A stretch of DNA of 64,000 bases. Origin: JAICMB01 sp035295125 (GTDB taxonomy: Bacteria; Acidobacteriota; Terriglobia; Bryobacterales; Bryobacteraceae). The notes beneath the pieces were generated by a model. That model saw nothing but the letters and a program-made list of their open reading frames with translations, searched no databases and had not been told where the DNA came from. Location: assembly GCA_035295125.1 (NCBI GenBank), contig DATGJP010000102.1, positions 150,586 through 214,585 of the forward strand. The letters run 5' to 3'. A program made the translations under genes and the position numbers. Shown here in pieces: positions 7,969 to 18,020 of this stretch (positions are counted from its first letter, which is position 1; every line of letters begins with the position of its first letter).

Positions 7969-10116
7969 ATGGGTAGAACCATACTGCCTGGGCGGCCGTA
8001 TCCGCAAGGGGCAACTTGGGATGGCACGGGTGTAAACTTTGCCCTCTATTCCGAGAACGCGGAGCACGTTGAACTCTGCCTCTTCGATCAGAGAGATTCC
8101 GCGAACTGCGAATCTATCGGTGTCCGTGAGCGCACAGCCCACGTCTGGCATTGTTACCTTCCTAACATTTTACCCGGCCAGTTTTATGGCTACCGCGTAC
8201 ATGGTCCCTATGACCCAAAGCGCGGCTTGCGTTTTAACCCCGCGAAGCTCTTAATTGATCCTTATGCATTAGCGATAGCGGGCAATGTTGACTGGCAACA
8301 GCCGATCTTCCCATATAAGCTGGGTGATCCTGCCGAGGACTTCGCCAATGACGATCGTGACGACGCGAGCGGCATGCCGAAGAGCGTCGTCATCAGCCCC
8401 TATTTCGATTGGGAGCACGACCGCCTGCCCAAGACTCCTCTCAGCGACTCCATCATCTATGAAGTCCACGTCAAGGGCTTTACCCATTGCCACCCTGATA
8501 TACCGGAAGAACTGCGCGGCACCTACGCGGGAATGGCATCGAAGCCGGCCATCTCTTATCTGAAGAAGCTGGGCATTACGGCCGTTGAGCTCATGCCGAT
8601 TCACGACATCCTCGATGACAAGCATCTCGTCGACAAAGGATTGCGTAACTACTGGGGATACAACACCACGAATTTCTTCTCTCCGGCTGCGCGGTATGCC
8701 AGTTCCGGCGACACCGGCGGCCAGGTTGCCGAGTTCAAGTCGATGGTAAAGGCCCTCCATCGCGAAGGCATCGAAGTGATTCTCGACGTCGTGTACAACC
8801 ACACCTCGGAAGGCAACCACATGGGTCCCATGCTTAGCTTCCGGGGGGTCGATAATCCCACGTACTATCGGCTCGTGCACGACGATCAGCGTTACTACAT
8901 GGACTACACGGGAACCGGCAATAGCCTCAATGTCCGCCACCCGCAGGTCCTGAAACTGATCATGGACAGCCTGCGCTACTGGGTGCAGGAGATGCATGTC
9001 GACGGCTTCCGCTTCGATCTCGCTGCAACTCTGGCCCGCGAGTTACAAGACGTCGACCGCCTGTCGGCCTTCTTCGACATCATCAACCAGGACCCCGTCA
9101 TCTCGCAGGTTAAGTTGATTGCCGAACCCTGGGACGTGGGCGAAGGCGGCTACCAGGTCGGCAAATTCCCCGTGTTGTGGGCCGAGTGGAACGGAAAGTA
9201 TCGCGATACCCTCCGGCGTTATTGGAAAAGCGATTATGGCCAGCTCTCCGATCTCGCGTACCGGCTCACCGGCAGCAGCGACCTGTATCAGCAGGACGGT
9301 CGCAGGCCTTACGCCAGCATCAATTTTGCTACCGCGCACGATGGTTTCACGCTCAACGACCTTGTCAGCTACAACGATAAACACAACGAAGCGAACCACG
9401 AAGACAACCGCGACGGCACCAACGAAAACTACTCCTGGAACCTGGGCGTTGAGGGTCCCACGACCGATCCGGAGATCAACGAACTGCGGGAGCGGCAGAA
9501 GCGGAATTTCCTTGCGACGCTCCTTCTTTCACAGGGCGTGCCCATGATTCTCGGAGGCGACGAGATCAGCCGCACGCAAAACGGCAACAACAACGCCTAT
9601 TGCCAGGACAACCCCATCACCTGGTACCACTGGGATCTCGACGATCAGAAGCTGTCGCTACTTGAGTTCACGCGCAAACTGATCGCGATGCGGAAGGAAC
9701 ATCCCAACTTCCATCGGCGCAAGTTCTACCAGGACCGCAGCATCCGGCGCTCCGACATCAAGGACATTATGTGGCTGCGTCCCGACAGCGAGGAGATGAC
9801 CGACGAAGAGTGGCATGCCGGATGGGTGCGCTGTCTCGGCGTCCTGCTCAATGGCGAAACGCTGGATCACGTGGATGACAACGGCGAGCCAATCGTGGAT
9901 GACACCTTCGTGATTATGTTGAACTGTCACCACGAGCCGATTAGTTTCTTCCTGCCGCCGTCCCCTCACGGCCACGAGTGGGAAATCGTCATCGACACGA
10001 ACGATCCGGAGCAGACCATTCAAAGGGTGGTTCGCCCGGGCAAGGCTGTCGAACTTGTACGCCAGTCACTTGTGATTGTGCGCGAAACACGGCCCATCCC
10101 CGTGAGGGCGATTTGA
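7969..10116 (+). CDS. glgX: Glycogen debranching enzyme (GlgX/TreX, GH13_11)
   Basis: 715 aa, a full-length isoamylase-type enzyme that hydrolyses alpha-1,6 branch points of glycogen in the cytoplasm. The N-terminal CBM48 module begins PYPQGATWDGTGVNFALYSE. GH13 catalytic motifs follow in order: EVILDVVYNHT (region I), GFRFDLAATLA with the nucleophile Asp (region II), LIAEPWDVG with the acid/base Glu (region III) and FATAHDGFTLND (region IV). AAAGG lies 8 nt before the ATG. It stands 48 bp after aroF and 15 bp before an RND adaptor gene; read-through is possible, but no functional link is evident. Confidence 0.93.
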   Translation: MGRTILPGRPYPQGATWDGTGVNFALYSENAEHVELCLFDQRDSANCESIGVRERTAHVWHCYLPNILPGQFYGYRVHGPYDPKRGLRFNPAKLLIDPYALAIAGNVDWQQPIFPYKLGDPAEDFANDDRDDASGMPKSVVISPYFDWEHDRLPKTPLSDSIIYEVHVKGFTHCHPDIPEELRGTYAGMASKPAISYLKKLGITAVELMPIHDILDDKHLVDKGLRNYWGYNTTNFFSPAARYASSGDTGGQVAEFKSMVKALHREGIEVILDVVYNHTSEGNHMGPMLSFRGVDNPTYYRLVHDDQRYYMDYTGTGNSLNVRHPQVLKLIMDSLRYWVQEMHVDGFRFDLAATLARELQDVDRLSAFFDIINQDPVISQVKLIAEPWDVGEGGYQVGKFPVLWAEWNGKYRDTLRRYWKSDYGQLSDLAYRLTGSSDLYQQDGRRPYASINFATAHDGFTLNDLVSYNDKHNEANHEDNRDGTNENYSWNLGVEGPTTDPEINELRERQKRNFLATLLLSQGVPMILGGDEISRTQNGNNNAYCQDNPITWYHWDLDDQKLSLLEFTRKLIAMRKEHPNFHRRKFYQDRSIRRSDIKDIMWLRPDSEEMTDEEWHAGWVRCLGVLLNGETLDHVDDNGEPIVDDTFVIMLNCHHEPISFFLPPSPHGHEWEIVIDTNDPEQTIQRVVRPGKAVELVRQSLVIVRETRPIPVRAI

Positions 10117-10131
10117 TTCGCAGGCCATGCC

Positions 10132-11355
10132 ATGCCTGCGAGACTCAATACCCGAATGAGACGGTTGTGGCTCTGGGTGGCCCTGCTTCTGGTTGCCGCC
10201 ATCGCCGTCTTCTGGATGGCCGGGCCACGCCGTACGCACGCGAAATCGCCGTCTGAACCAGCAAACAAGTCAGCCACCGGAAAATCCGGGAAGGGCCGCG
10301 GGAACGGCCCGGTCGAGGTTCCTGTCGCGGCGGCAACAATCAAGCGCGGCGATATGCCGGTCTATCAGGTCGGGCTTGGTTCGGTGATCGCCTACTATAC
10401 CGTCACTTTGCACACACGCGTGGACGGCGAAGTGATGAACATCCCGGTCCGTGAAGGCGACAACGTTAAGAAGGGGCAACTTCTGGCCCAGATCGACCCG
10501 CGCCCCTTTGAAGTCCAACTGGAACAGGCGCAGGGGCAGATGGCCCGCGATCAGGCGCTCCTCTCGAATGCCCGTCTCGACCTGCAGCGTTATGAAACGC
10601 TGGTTCAACAGGACGCGATTCCGAAACAGCAGCTCGACACCCAGGTATCAACGGTTGCGCAATACGAGGGGGCGGTCAAGCAGGATCAAGGCACGATCGA
10701 CAATGCCAAACTGCAACTGGTGTACGCGCGGATCACCGCCCCGTTCGACGGCCGGATCGGCTTGCGTCAGGTCGATCCCGGCAACATCGTGCACGCCGCC
10801 GACACAAATGGCCTGTTCGTGCTCACGCAGTTGCAGCCTATTGCCGCTCTGTTCACGATTCCGGAAGATAATATCCCGCCCGTTGTGCAGAAGCTGAAGG
10901 CGGGTGCAAAGTTGCCCGTGGTCGCCTACAACCGCGACTACTCTAAAACGCTGGACACTGGCTACCTCGAGACGATCGATAACGAAATTGATCCGCAGAC
11001 CGGCACCTCGCGGCTGAAAGCGATATTCCCCAACCGCAGCGGCGTGCTGTTCCCGAACGAGTTCGTCAACATACGAGTGCTGGTCGACACTCTTCATAAC
11101 CAGGTGATCGCCCCGGCAGTCGCCATTCAACGCGGCCAGCAAGCGACATTTGTTTACCTTATTAAGGCGGATAGCACGGTGGAAGTGCGCCCGGTCACGG
11201 TGGGTGTCACCGCGGATGAGAATGTCGTCATTCAAAGCGGTCTCGAAGGCGGTGAGTCCGTTGTTGTTGATGGCGCGGACAAGCTGGAGGCCGGCAGCAA
11301 GGTGCGAGTCCGGCCGCCCACCGCCGGATCACAATCGGGAGGCCAAAGTCATTGA
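10132..11355 (+). CDS. RND efflux periplasmic adaptor (MdtA-like membrane fusion protein)
   Basis: 407 aa. An N-terminal membrane anchor (about 10-28) is followed by a Lys/Ser/Gly-rich linker. The lipoyl/barrel-sandwich halves are HTRVDGEVMNIPVREGDNVK and TAPFDGRIGLRQVDPGNIV, flanking a coiled-coil hairpin of about 60 residues (VQLEQAQGQMARDQALLSNA onward). The beta-barrel and membrane-proximal domains run to the C-terminus. Known MdtA-type adaptors join an RND pump to an outer-membrane channel. Its stop overlaps the start of the first pump gene (TTGA), so translational coupling is likely. No outer-membrane factor gene is nearby. Confidence 0.92.
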   Translation: MPARLNTRMRRLWLWVALLLVAAIAVFWMAGPRRTHAKSPSEPANKSATGKSGKGRGNGPVEVPVAAATIKRGDMPVYQVGLGSVIAYYTVTLHTRVDGEVMNIPVREGDNVKKGQLLAQIDPRPFEVQLEQAQGQMARDQALLSNARLDLQRYETLVQQDAIPKQQLDTQVSTVAQYEGAVKQDQGTIDNAKLQLVYARITAPFDGRIGLRQVDPGNIVHAADTNGLFVLTQLQPIAALFTIPEDNIPPVVQKLKAGAKLPVVAYNRDYSKTLDTGYLETIDNEIDPQTGTSRLKAIFPNRSGVLFPNEFVNIRVLVDTLHNQVIAPAVAIQRGQQATFVYLIKADSTVEVRPVTVGVTADENVVIQSGLEGGESVVVDGADKLEAGSKVRVRPPTAGSQSGGQSH

Positions 11356-14300
11356 GCCCGTCGCGCATTTTTATCCTTCGGCCCATCGCGACGTCTCTGC
11401 TCATGGCCGCCATTGTTCTGGTCGGTGTTGTTGCGTTCCGTCAGTTGCCGGTCTCCGCTCTTCCGCAGGTCGATTATCCAACGATTGAAATCCAGACGTT
11501 CTATCCGGGCGCGAGCCCTGAGGTGATGTCGTCATCCGTCACGGCGCCGCTCGAACGCCAGTTTGGACAGGTGCCCGGCCTTGCACAGATGACTTCCGTC
11601 AGCTCGTTTGGAAGCTCGCTGATCACGCTGCAGTTCAACCTGAATCTGAATATCGATATCGCCGAGCAGGACGTGCAAGCGGCCATTAACGCTGCCACGA
11701 CCTTCCTGCCGCGCGACTTGCCGGTGCCGCCTGTTTACAGCAAAACCAACCCCGCCGATACACCCATTCTCACGCTCGCATTGACTTCGGCCACCTTACC
11801 GCTGCCCACCGTCGAGGAATTGGCGGAGACGCGCCTGGCCCAGAAGATTTCGCAAGTCCCCGGCGTCGGCCTGGTGAATATCAGCGGAGGCCAGCGGCCG
11901 GCGGTACGCGTACAGGCGAATCCGGTGGCGCTGGCATCCTATGGGCTGAGCCTGGAGGACCTCCGCACCGCGTTGAGCCAGGCCAATGTCGACCAGGCCA
12001 AGGGTAATCTCGATGGCCCGCACCAGGCGTGGACGATAGGGGCCAATGACCAGCTCATATCGGGAGCGCAATACCGGCCGATCATCATCGCGTATCGCAA
12101 TGGCGCGCCCGTGCGTCTTGCCGATGTCGCCACCGTGGTCGACAGCGCGGAAAACGTCAAGCAGGCAGCCTGGGTGAACACCACGCCGTCTGTCCTTCTG
12201 AACATTCAACGCCAGCCCGGCACCAACATCATCGGCGTTGTGAACAGCATCGAGCAAATCCTGCCGCAACTCAAGGCGACCCTGCCCGCCGCGGTCGACC
12301 TCTCGATCGTTTCCGATCGAACCACAACGATCCGCGCCTCGGTCAGCGACGTTGAGTTTGAGCTGCTGCTCACAGTCGGGCTGGTGGTTCTCGTAATTTT
12401 CCTGTTCCTGCGAAATCTCTCGGCGACTATCATTCCCGGCATCGCGGTGCCGCTTTCACTCGTCGGAACGTTCGGCGTGATGTACCTGCTCGGCTACAGC
12501 CTCGACAACCTGTCGCTGATGGCGCTGACGATTTCAACCGGCTTCGTCGTCGACGACGCCATCGTAATGATCGAGAACATTTCGCGCTACATCGAAATGG
12601 GCGATACGCCACTCGACGCGGCGCTAAAGGGCTCTTCAGAAATCGGCTTCACCATTATTTCGCTGACCGTGTCGCTGATTGCCGTCTTGATTCCGCTGTT
12701 GTTCATGGGCGACATTGTCGGGCGTCTCTTCCGTGAATTCGCTGTTACGCTGGCCACCACCATCATTGTTTCGGCTATTGTTTCGCTGACGCTGACTCCC
12801 ATGATGGCGTCGAAACTCCTGCACCATAAGCCGGAACACGAGCAGGGACGCTTCTATCGCGCCTCCGAGCGCGCCTTCGAAGCCGCTATCGCCAAGTACG
12901 GAGACTGGCTGCGTTTTGTCCTGCGTCACGAGACCGCCACGATCCTCGTAGCGGTTGCCACGTTAGCCGCCACCATTCTGCTGTTCATGATCATTCCCAA
13001 GGGTTTCTTTCCCGTGCAGGATACCGGGATGATCCTGGGCCTCTCCGAGGCGCCGCCGGACATTTCCTTCGCGGACATGGAGCGCAAGCAGCAGGAACTG
13101 GTTTCCGTGATTCTAAAGGATCCGGCCGTCGATAAGCTCGCTTCCTTCATCGGAGTCGACGGCACGAACACCACCGCCAATGGCGGCCGCATTCAAATCG
13201 CGCTGAAGCCGCTCGATGAGCGCAAGATCAGCGCCTCCGATATCATTCGACGTCTCGCGCCCAAAGTCGCCCAGGTCACCGGCATTTCACTTTACATGCA
13301 GCCGGTACAGGATCTGACTGTTGAAAACCGCGTCAGCCGCACACAATACCAGTACTCCATCGAGACCGCGGACTCCAATGAACTGAACGTGTGGACCGAG
13401 CGGCTAATGGAAAAGATGCGTACCATCCCGCACCTGGTGGACGTCGCCAACGATCAACAGAATGGCGGCCTTGGCCTGCTGCTCAACATCGATCGCGACA
13501 CCGCATCACGTTTCGGTATCACGCCACAGAATATCGACGACACGCTCTACGACGCCTTTGGGCAGCGCCAGGTCTCAACCATCTTCACGCAGCTCAACCA
13601 ATATCATGTCGTCCTGGAGAGCAATCCCAGGTGGCAGCGAAACCTGGCCGATCTCCACGGCATTTACATTCGCACGTCATCGGGAATGGAAGCTCCGCTC
13701 GACACCTTCGTGCGTGCCCAGGAGATCTCGGTACCGCTCGTGATCAACCACCAGGGGCAGTTCCCAGTCGTTACACTGTCGTTCAACCTGGCTCCCCATG
13801 CCTCACTTGGCGACGCAGTGGACTCGGTCGAAAATGCCACCAAGGAAATCGGCCTTCCGCCCAGCATTCAGGCCTCTTTCCAGGGAACGGCACACGCATT
13901 CGAAGCCTCGCTCGCCAATGAACCGATCCTGATTCTTGCCGCGATTATCACGGTTTATATCGTCCTGGGCGTGCTCTACGAAAGCTACATCCATCCCATC
14001 ACCATCCTTTCGACGCTACCCTCCGCCGGCGTGGGCGCGCTGCTCGCCCTGATCATTTGCCGCCAGGACTTCAGTGTCATTGCTCTCATCGGAATCATTC
14101 TGCTGATCGGCATCGTAAAGAAGAACGCCATCATGATGATCGACTTCGCGCTGGAAGCGGAGCGCGTCGAAGGAAAGTCGCCGCGAGACTCAATCTATCA
14201 GGCCTCGCTCTTACGGTTCCGGCCCATCATGATGACCACCATGGCGGCTCTGCTGGGCGGCGTCCCGCTGGCGCTGGGCAGCGGCATGGGGGCGGAACTC

Positions 14301-14468
14301 CGCCGGCCCCTCGGAATTACGATCATCGGCGGCCTCATCTTTAGCCAGGTGCTGACGCTGTTCACGACCCCGGTGATCTACCTCGGTTTCGATCGCATTG
14401 CGTACTGGATCGCGCGCCATCGGCGTACCCACGGCCCGCGTCAACTGAGCCTTCCGGAAATGTCATGA
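11352..14468 (+). CDS. RND multidrug efflux permease (MdtB-like)
   Basis: 1038 aa, the normal HAE1-RND length, starting at TTG 11352 with a 4-nt overlap of the adaptor stop. Family features are an N-terminal helix (FILRPIATSLLMAAIVLVGV), the large docking/porter domains, the membrane motif with proton-relay Asp pair (STGFVVDDAIVMIENI), a second porter half and the C-terminal membrane block with LIGIVKKNAIMMIDFALE. The pump uses proton flux to extrude drugs or other amphiphiles. A two-pump arrangement as in E. coli MdtBC, where the subunits form a heterotrimer, follows from the downstream paralogue, which overlaps this gene by 4 nt (ATGA). Confidence 0.93.
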   Translation: MSPSRIFILRPIATSLLMAAIVLVGVVAFRQLPVSALPQVDYPTIEIQTFYPGASPEVMSSSVTAPLERQFGQVPGLAQMTSVSSFGSSLITLQFNLNLNIDIAEQDVQAAINAATTFLPRDLPVPPVYSKTNPADTPILTLALTSATLPLPTVEELAETRLAQKISQVPGVGLVNISGGQRPAVRVQANPVALASYGLSLEDLRTALSQANVDQAKGNLDGPHQAWTIGANDQLISGAQYRPIIIAYRNGAPVRLADVATVVDSAENVKQAAWVNTTPSVLLNIQRQPGTNIIGVVNSIEQILPQLKATLPAAVDLSIVSDRTTTIRASVSDVEFELLLTVGLVVLVIFLFLRNLSATIIPGIAVPLSLVGTFGVMYLLGYSLDNLSLMALTISTGFVVDDAIVMIENISRYIEMGDTPLDAALKGSSEIGFTIISLTVSLIAVLIPLLFMGDIVGRLFREFAVTLATTIIVSAIVSLTLTPMMASKLLHHKPEHEQGRFYRASERAFEAAIAKYGDWLRFVLRHETATILVAVATLAATILLFMIIPKGFFPVQDTGMILGLSEAPPDISFADMERKQQELVSVILKDPAVDKLASFIGVDGTNTTANGGRIQIALKPLDERKISASDIIRRLAPKVAQVTGISLYMQPVQDLTVENRVSRTQYQYSIETADSNELNVWTERLMEKMRTIPHLVDVANDQQNGGLGLLLNIDRDTASRFGITPQNIDDTLYDAFGQRQVSTIFTQLNQYHVVLESNPRWQRNLADLHGIYIRTSSGMEAPLDTFVRAQEISVPLVINHQGQFPVVTLSFNLAPHASLGDAVDSVENATKEIGLPPSIQASFQGTAHAFEASLANEPILILAAIITVYIVLGVLYESYIHPITILSTLPSAGVGALLALIICRQDFSVIALIGIILLIGIVKKNAIMMIDFALEAERVEGKSPRDSIYQASLLRFRPIMMTTMAALLGGVPLALGSGMGAELRRPLGITIIGGLIFSQVLTLFTTPVIYLGFDRIAYWIARHRRTHGPRQLSLPEMS

Positions 14469-17400
14469 ACCTGTCGGCGCCGTTCATTCACCGGCACGTT
14501 GCGACATCGCTCCTAACCGTATCGGTGGCCCTTGTGGGAGCAATTGCTTTCCGCCTGCTCCCGGTCGCGCCCCTGCCGGAAGTCGACTTCCCGACCGTCC
14601 AAGTCTCCGCGGGCCTCCCTGGCGCCAGCCCCGACACCATGGCTTCGTCTGTAGCCACGCCTCTGGAGCGGCAATTTGGCCGCATCGCGGGCATCACCGA
14701 GATGACCTCCAGCAGCGGCCTCGGGTCAACGAGCATTACTCTGCAATTTGACCTCAGCCGCGATATCAACGCGGCCGCTCGCGACGTCCAGGCGGCAATC
14801 AATGCCGCGAGGTCCAATCTTCCCGCGGACCTGCCCAGCAATCCGCGCTACCGCAAGGTGAATCCGGCGGATGCGCCGGTCCTGATTCTTGCCTTGACAT
14901 CCGATGTGAAGGATCAGGCCCAGATGTACGATGCCGCGTCGTCCATCCTGGCTCAAAAGCTCTCACAGGTCGCCGGCGTCGGACAGGTGACCGTAGGCGG
15001 CAGTTCTCTTCCGGCGGTGCGCGTCGACCTCGACCCCGGAGTCGTGGATCGATACGGACTCTCGCTCAGCCAGGTCGCGACGGCTCTGACGAACGCCAAC
15101 GCCCATAGCCCGACCGGCGAGCTTACCAATAATCGTCAGGCCTGGCAGTTGCGCACAACCGACCAGTTGCTCAAGGCAGATCAATATAAGTCCCTCATCG
15201 TCGCCTACAGGAACGGCGCCCCCATCCGAATCTCGGATCTGGGCACCACGGCCGACTCAGTCGAGGATCTTCGAAACGCCGGGCTCTCCAATGGCAAACC
15301 GTCCGTATTGATCATCGTGTTTCGACAGCCGGGAGCAAACATCATCGAAACCGTCGATCGCGTCTATGCGCTCCTGCCGCAGCTTCGAGCCTCAATTTCC
15401 CCTTCCATTCATGTCGACGTGGCGGTGGACCGCACCACGACAATTCGGGCCTCTGTGCGCGACGTAGAACGCACGCTGCTGATCTCGACAGGCCTCGTGA
15501 TTCTTGTGGTCTTTGTTTTCCTGCGAAATGTCTGGGCTACGGTGATTCCCAGCATCGCCGTTCCGGTGTCCCTGATCGGAACGTTCGCGGTAATGTACGT
15601 CGCCGGGTATTCGCTCGACAACCTCTCTCTGATGGCGCTGACCATTTCGACTGGCTTCGTCGTGGACGACGCGATCGTCGTAATCGAGAACATCACGCGC
15701 TACCTGGAGGAAGGCATGGACCCGTTCCAGGCCGCCCTGCGCGGCTCCAGCGAGATTGGGTTCACCGTTCTGTCCATGAGCATCTCGCTGGTTGCCGTCT
15801 TCATTCCCATTCTGCTGATGGGCGGAATTGTCGGACGTCTCTTCCGCGAATTTGCAGTGACGTTGTCGGTTGCCATCGCCGTCTCGCTGGTGGTCTCGCT
15901 CACCACGACACCTACGATGTGCGCGCACCTGCTGCGGCACACCCCGCCCGAAAAACACGGCTGGGCGTATCGCACCAGCGAAAAGGGATTCGACTGGATT
16001 CTGAACACTTATGCAAAAGCACTGCGCGGCGTGCTCCGTCACCCTGCCTTGACGCTGCTGGTGCTGCTGATCACGATCGGCGTCAACGTTTACCTGTATG
16101 CGCGTGTACCGAAGGGCTTCTTTCCACAACAGGACACCGGCCGCCTTACCGGCAACATCCTGGCGGACCAGAGCATCTCGTTCCAGGCAATGAAGAAGAA
16201 AGTGACCGCATTCGTGCATGTGGTCATGTCGGACCCCGCGGTGCAAAATGTCGTCGCGTTTACCGGAGGGTCCAGCGCGAACACCGGCAGGATGTTCGTT
16301 TCCTTGAAGGATCTGGATCAGCGCAAGATCAGCGCGGACGAGGTGATTGGAAGAATACGCCGCAAGACCGTGGGCATCCCCGGCGCCACCTTGTTCCTTC
16401 AAGCCGTCCAGGATATTCGCGTGGGCGGGCGCGCCAGCAATGCCCAGTATCAGTACACGCTGCAAAGCCAGGACCTGACTCAACTCAACCACTGGGCGCC
16501 TCTCCTGTTGGACAAGCTGAAAACATCGCGGCAGCTTGCTGATTTAAACATCGATCAGCAGATTCATGGATTGCAGGCCTACCTGGAGGTCGACCGCGAT
16601 ACCGCATCCCGACTGGGACTCTCGGCTCAAGCGGTCGATCAGGCGCTGGCGCAAGCATTCGGACAGGCGCAGGTGTCGGTGATGTACACGCAACTGAACC
16701 AGTATCACGTGGTGATGGAGGTAAATCCGGAATTCGCTCAAACACCGGACGTTCTAAAGAACATTTATGTGGTGCCTCCTCCGCCGCCCAGTTCAACACC
16801 AACAACGCCCACGGCGGCGCCCGCGTCTACGACAAGCACTACAATTCCGCCTCCAGCGGCCGCCAGGCCGATTGCAACGTCGCCTTTGCCGCCCGCAACG
16901 ACTCTCGCCGCCGCTCTGACGAGCGCTTCCTCGTCCGGGCGCTCGCCGACCTCCACTGGCGCGGGCTCTATTACCATCTCGCCGCCATCCACCACCATCA
17001 ACTCCCAGGTGTCACAGCCAATCCCGCTGGCGGCATTTACTCGTTTCCAGCCGACGAACACTCCTCTTGCGGTGAATCATCAGGGCCAGTTTCCGTCAAT
17101 TACGCTCTCGTTTAACCTGCCTCCCGGAGTTGCACTCGGACAGGCAACACAGCTTATTTCAAGGGCGGAGGAGGAACTCGGCATTCCGTCGTCGGTGCAA
17201 GGCGAGTTCTCCGGGACGGCGCAGGTCTTTCAATCCTCGCTTGCGAGCGAGCCGATCCTCATCGCAACGGCCTTGATTGCGGTGTACATCGTGCTGGGAG
17301 TTCTCTACGAGAGCTACGTGCATCCGCTGACGATTCTCTCGACATTGCCGTCGGCCGGAGTTGGCGCGCTGCTCGCGCTGCTGCTCACCGGAACGGAGCT

Positions 17401-17803
17401 GAGCGTGATCGCGTTGATCGGGATCATTCTCCTGATTGGTATTGTCAAGAAAAACGCCATCATGATGATCGATTTCGCCCTGGACGCCGAACGCCGCGGA
17501 GGTAAGGACTCGCGGGACGCGATCTACGAAGCGTGCTTGCTGCGCTTCCGGCCCATCACGATGACGACCATGGCGGCCATGCTTGGCGCACTTCCGCTGG
17601 CATTGGGTACGGGGACCGGATCCGAACTTCGCCGCCCCCTGGGCATCACCATCATTGGCGGGCTGATCGTCAGCCAGGCGCTCACGCTGTTCACAACACC
17701 GGTCGTCTATCTCTTCCTCGACCGCCTGCGGCTGCGGTTCCAAAATCTGCGGGGAAAGGCCGAGATCGGCCCCATGCCGGCGCCCGTCGAGGGCACCGAT
17801 TAG
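14465..17803 (+). CDS. RND multidrug efflux permease (MdtC-like) with Pro/Ser/Thr-rich insertion
   Basis: 1112 aa, about 75 residues longer than its partner. Core motifs match the family: ASSVATPLERQFG, STGFVVDDAIVVIENI and LLIGIVKKNAIMMIDFALD. The excess is a low-complexity segment at about residues 770-850. It starts at NIYVVPPPPPSSTPTT, is rich in Pro, Ser, Thr and Ala, and ends before FTRFQPTNTPLAVNHQGQFP. In the upstream paralogue the same porter-domain loop is only about eight residues. The insertion is in frame and the flanks are well conserved, so the gene looks functional. By analogy with MdtBC the two permeases probably form a mixed trimer. Confidence 0.92.
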   Translation: MNLSAPFIHRHVATSLLTVSVALVGAIAFRLLPVAPLPEVDFPTVQVSAGLPGASPDTMASSVATPLERQFGRIAGITEMTSSSGLGSTSITLQFDLSRDINAAARDVQAAINAARSNLPADLPSNPRYRKVNPADAPVLILALTSDVKDQAQMYDAASSILAQKLSQVAGVGQVTVGGSSLPAVRVDLDPGVVDRYGLSLSQVATALTNANAHSPTGELTNNRQAWQLRTTDQLLKADQYKSLIVAYRNGAPIRISDLGTTADSVEDLRNAGLSNGKPSVLIIVFRQPGANIIETVDRVYALLPQLRASISPSIHVDVAVDRTTTIRASVRDVERTLLISTGLVILVVFVFLRNVWATVIPSIAVPVSLIGTFAVMYVAGYSLDNLSLMALTISTGFVVDDAIVVIENITRYLEEGMDPFQAALRGSSEIGFTVLSMSISLVAVFIPILLMGGIVGRLFREFAVTLSVAIAVSLVVSLTTTPTMCAHLLRHTPPEKHGWAYRTSEKGFDWILNTYAKALRGVLRHPALTLLVLLITIGVNVYLYARVPKGFFPQQDTGRLTGNILADQSISFQAMKKKVTAFVHVVMSDPAVQNVVAFTGGSSANTGRMFVSLKDLDQRKISADEVIGRIRRKTVGIPGATLFLQAVQDIRVGGRASNAQYQYTLQSQDLTQLNHWAPLLLDKLKTSRQLADLNIDQQIHGLQAYLEVDRDTASRLGLSAQAVDQALAQAFGQAQVSVMYTQLNQYHVVMEVNPEFAQTPDVLKNIYVVPPPPPSSTPTTPTAAPASTTSTTIPPPAAARPIATSPLPPATTLAAALTSASSSGRSPTSTGAGSITISPPSTTINSQVSQPIPLAAFTRFQPTNTPLAVNHQGQFPSITLSFNLPPGVALGQATQLISRAEEELGIPSSVQGEFSGTAQVFQSSLASEPILIATALIAVYIVLGVLYESYVHPLTILSTLPSAGVGALLALLLTGTELSVIALIGIILLIGIVKKNAIMMIDFALDAERRGGKDSRDAIYEACLLRFRPITMTTMAAMLGALPLALGTGTGSELRRPLGITIIGGLIVSQALTLFTTPVVYLFLDRLRLRFQNLRGKAEIGPMPAPVEGTD

Positions 17804-17863
17804 GGATATTGCGCCCCTCGAAGATTTGGATGACGGAAGGAAAGGTGGATGAAAACCGGTAGC

Positions 17864-17907
17864 GCAGCCTTCAGGCTGCCCATATGCCGGCTGAAGCCGG
17901 CGATATG
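17864..17907. repeat. Pair of hairpins after the RND operon
   Basis: GCAGCCT-TC-AGGCTGC (17864-17879) is followed by CATATGCCGGCT-GA-AGCCGGCGATATG (17881-17907). They lie about 60 bp after the MdtC-like stop in a 217-bp convergent gap. There is no clear T-run, so they look like REP-type intergenic palindromes more than a classical terminator, though they could protect or end the efflux mRNA. Nothing else was seen in the gap. Confidence 0.6.
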
Positions 17908-18020
17908 AGCCTGCCTTGGGAAGTCAACAGAAATGGGCCAGTAACTACATCTGCGCCATCGGTTCGTTTTTTGGGTTACGCTATGCCGCTTTGTGGAACA
18001 GGTTCAGCCTATCCGTTCTT

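Noticed and set aside
15392..16492. 366-codon minus-strand frame opposite the MdtC-like gene
   Set aside because: His/Gln/Arg-rich antisense translation without a start context, inside a well-supported RND gene.
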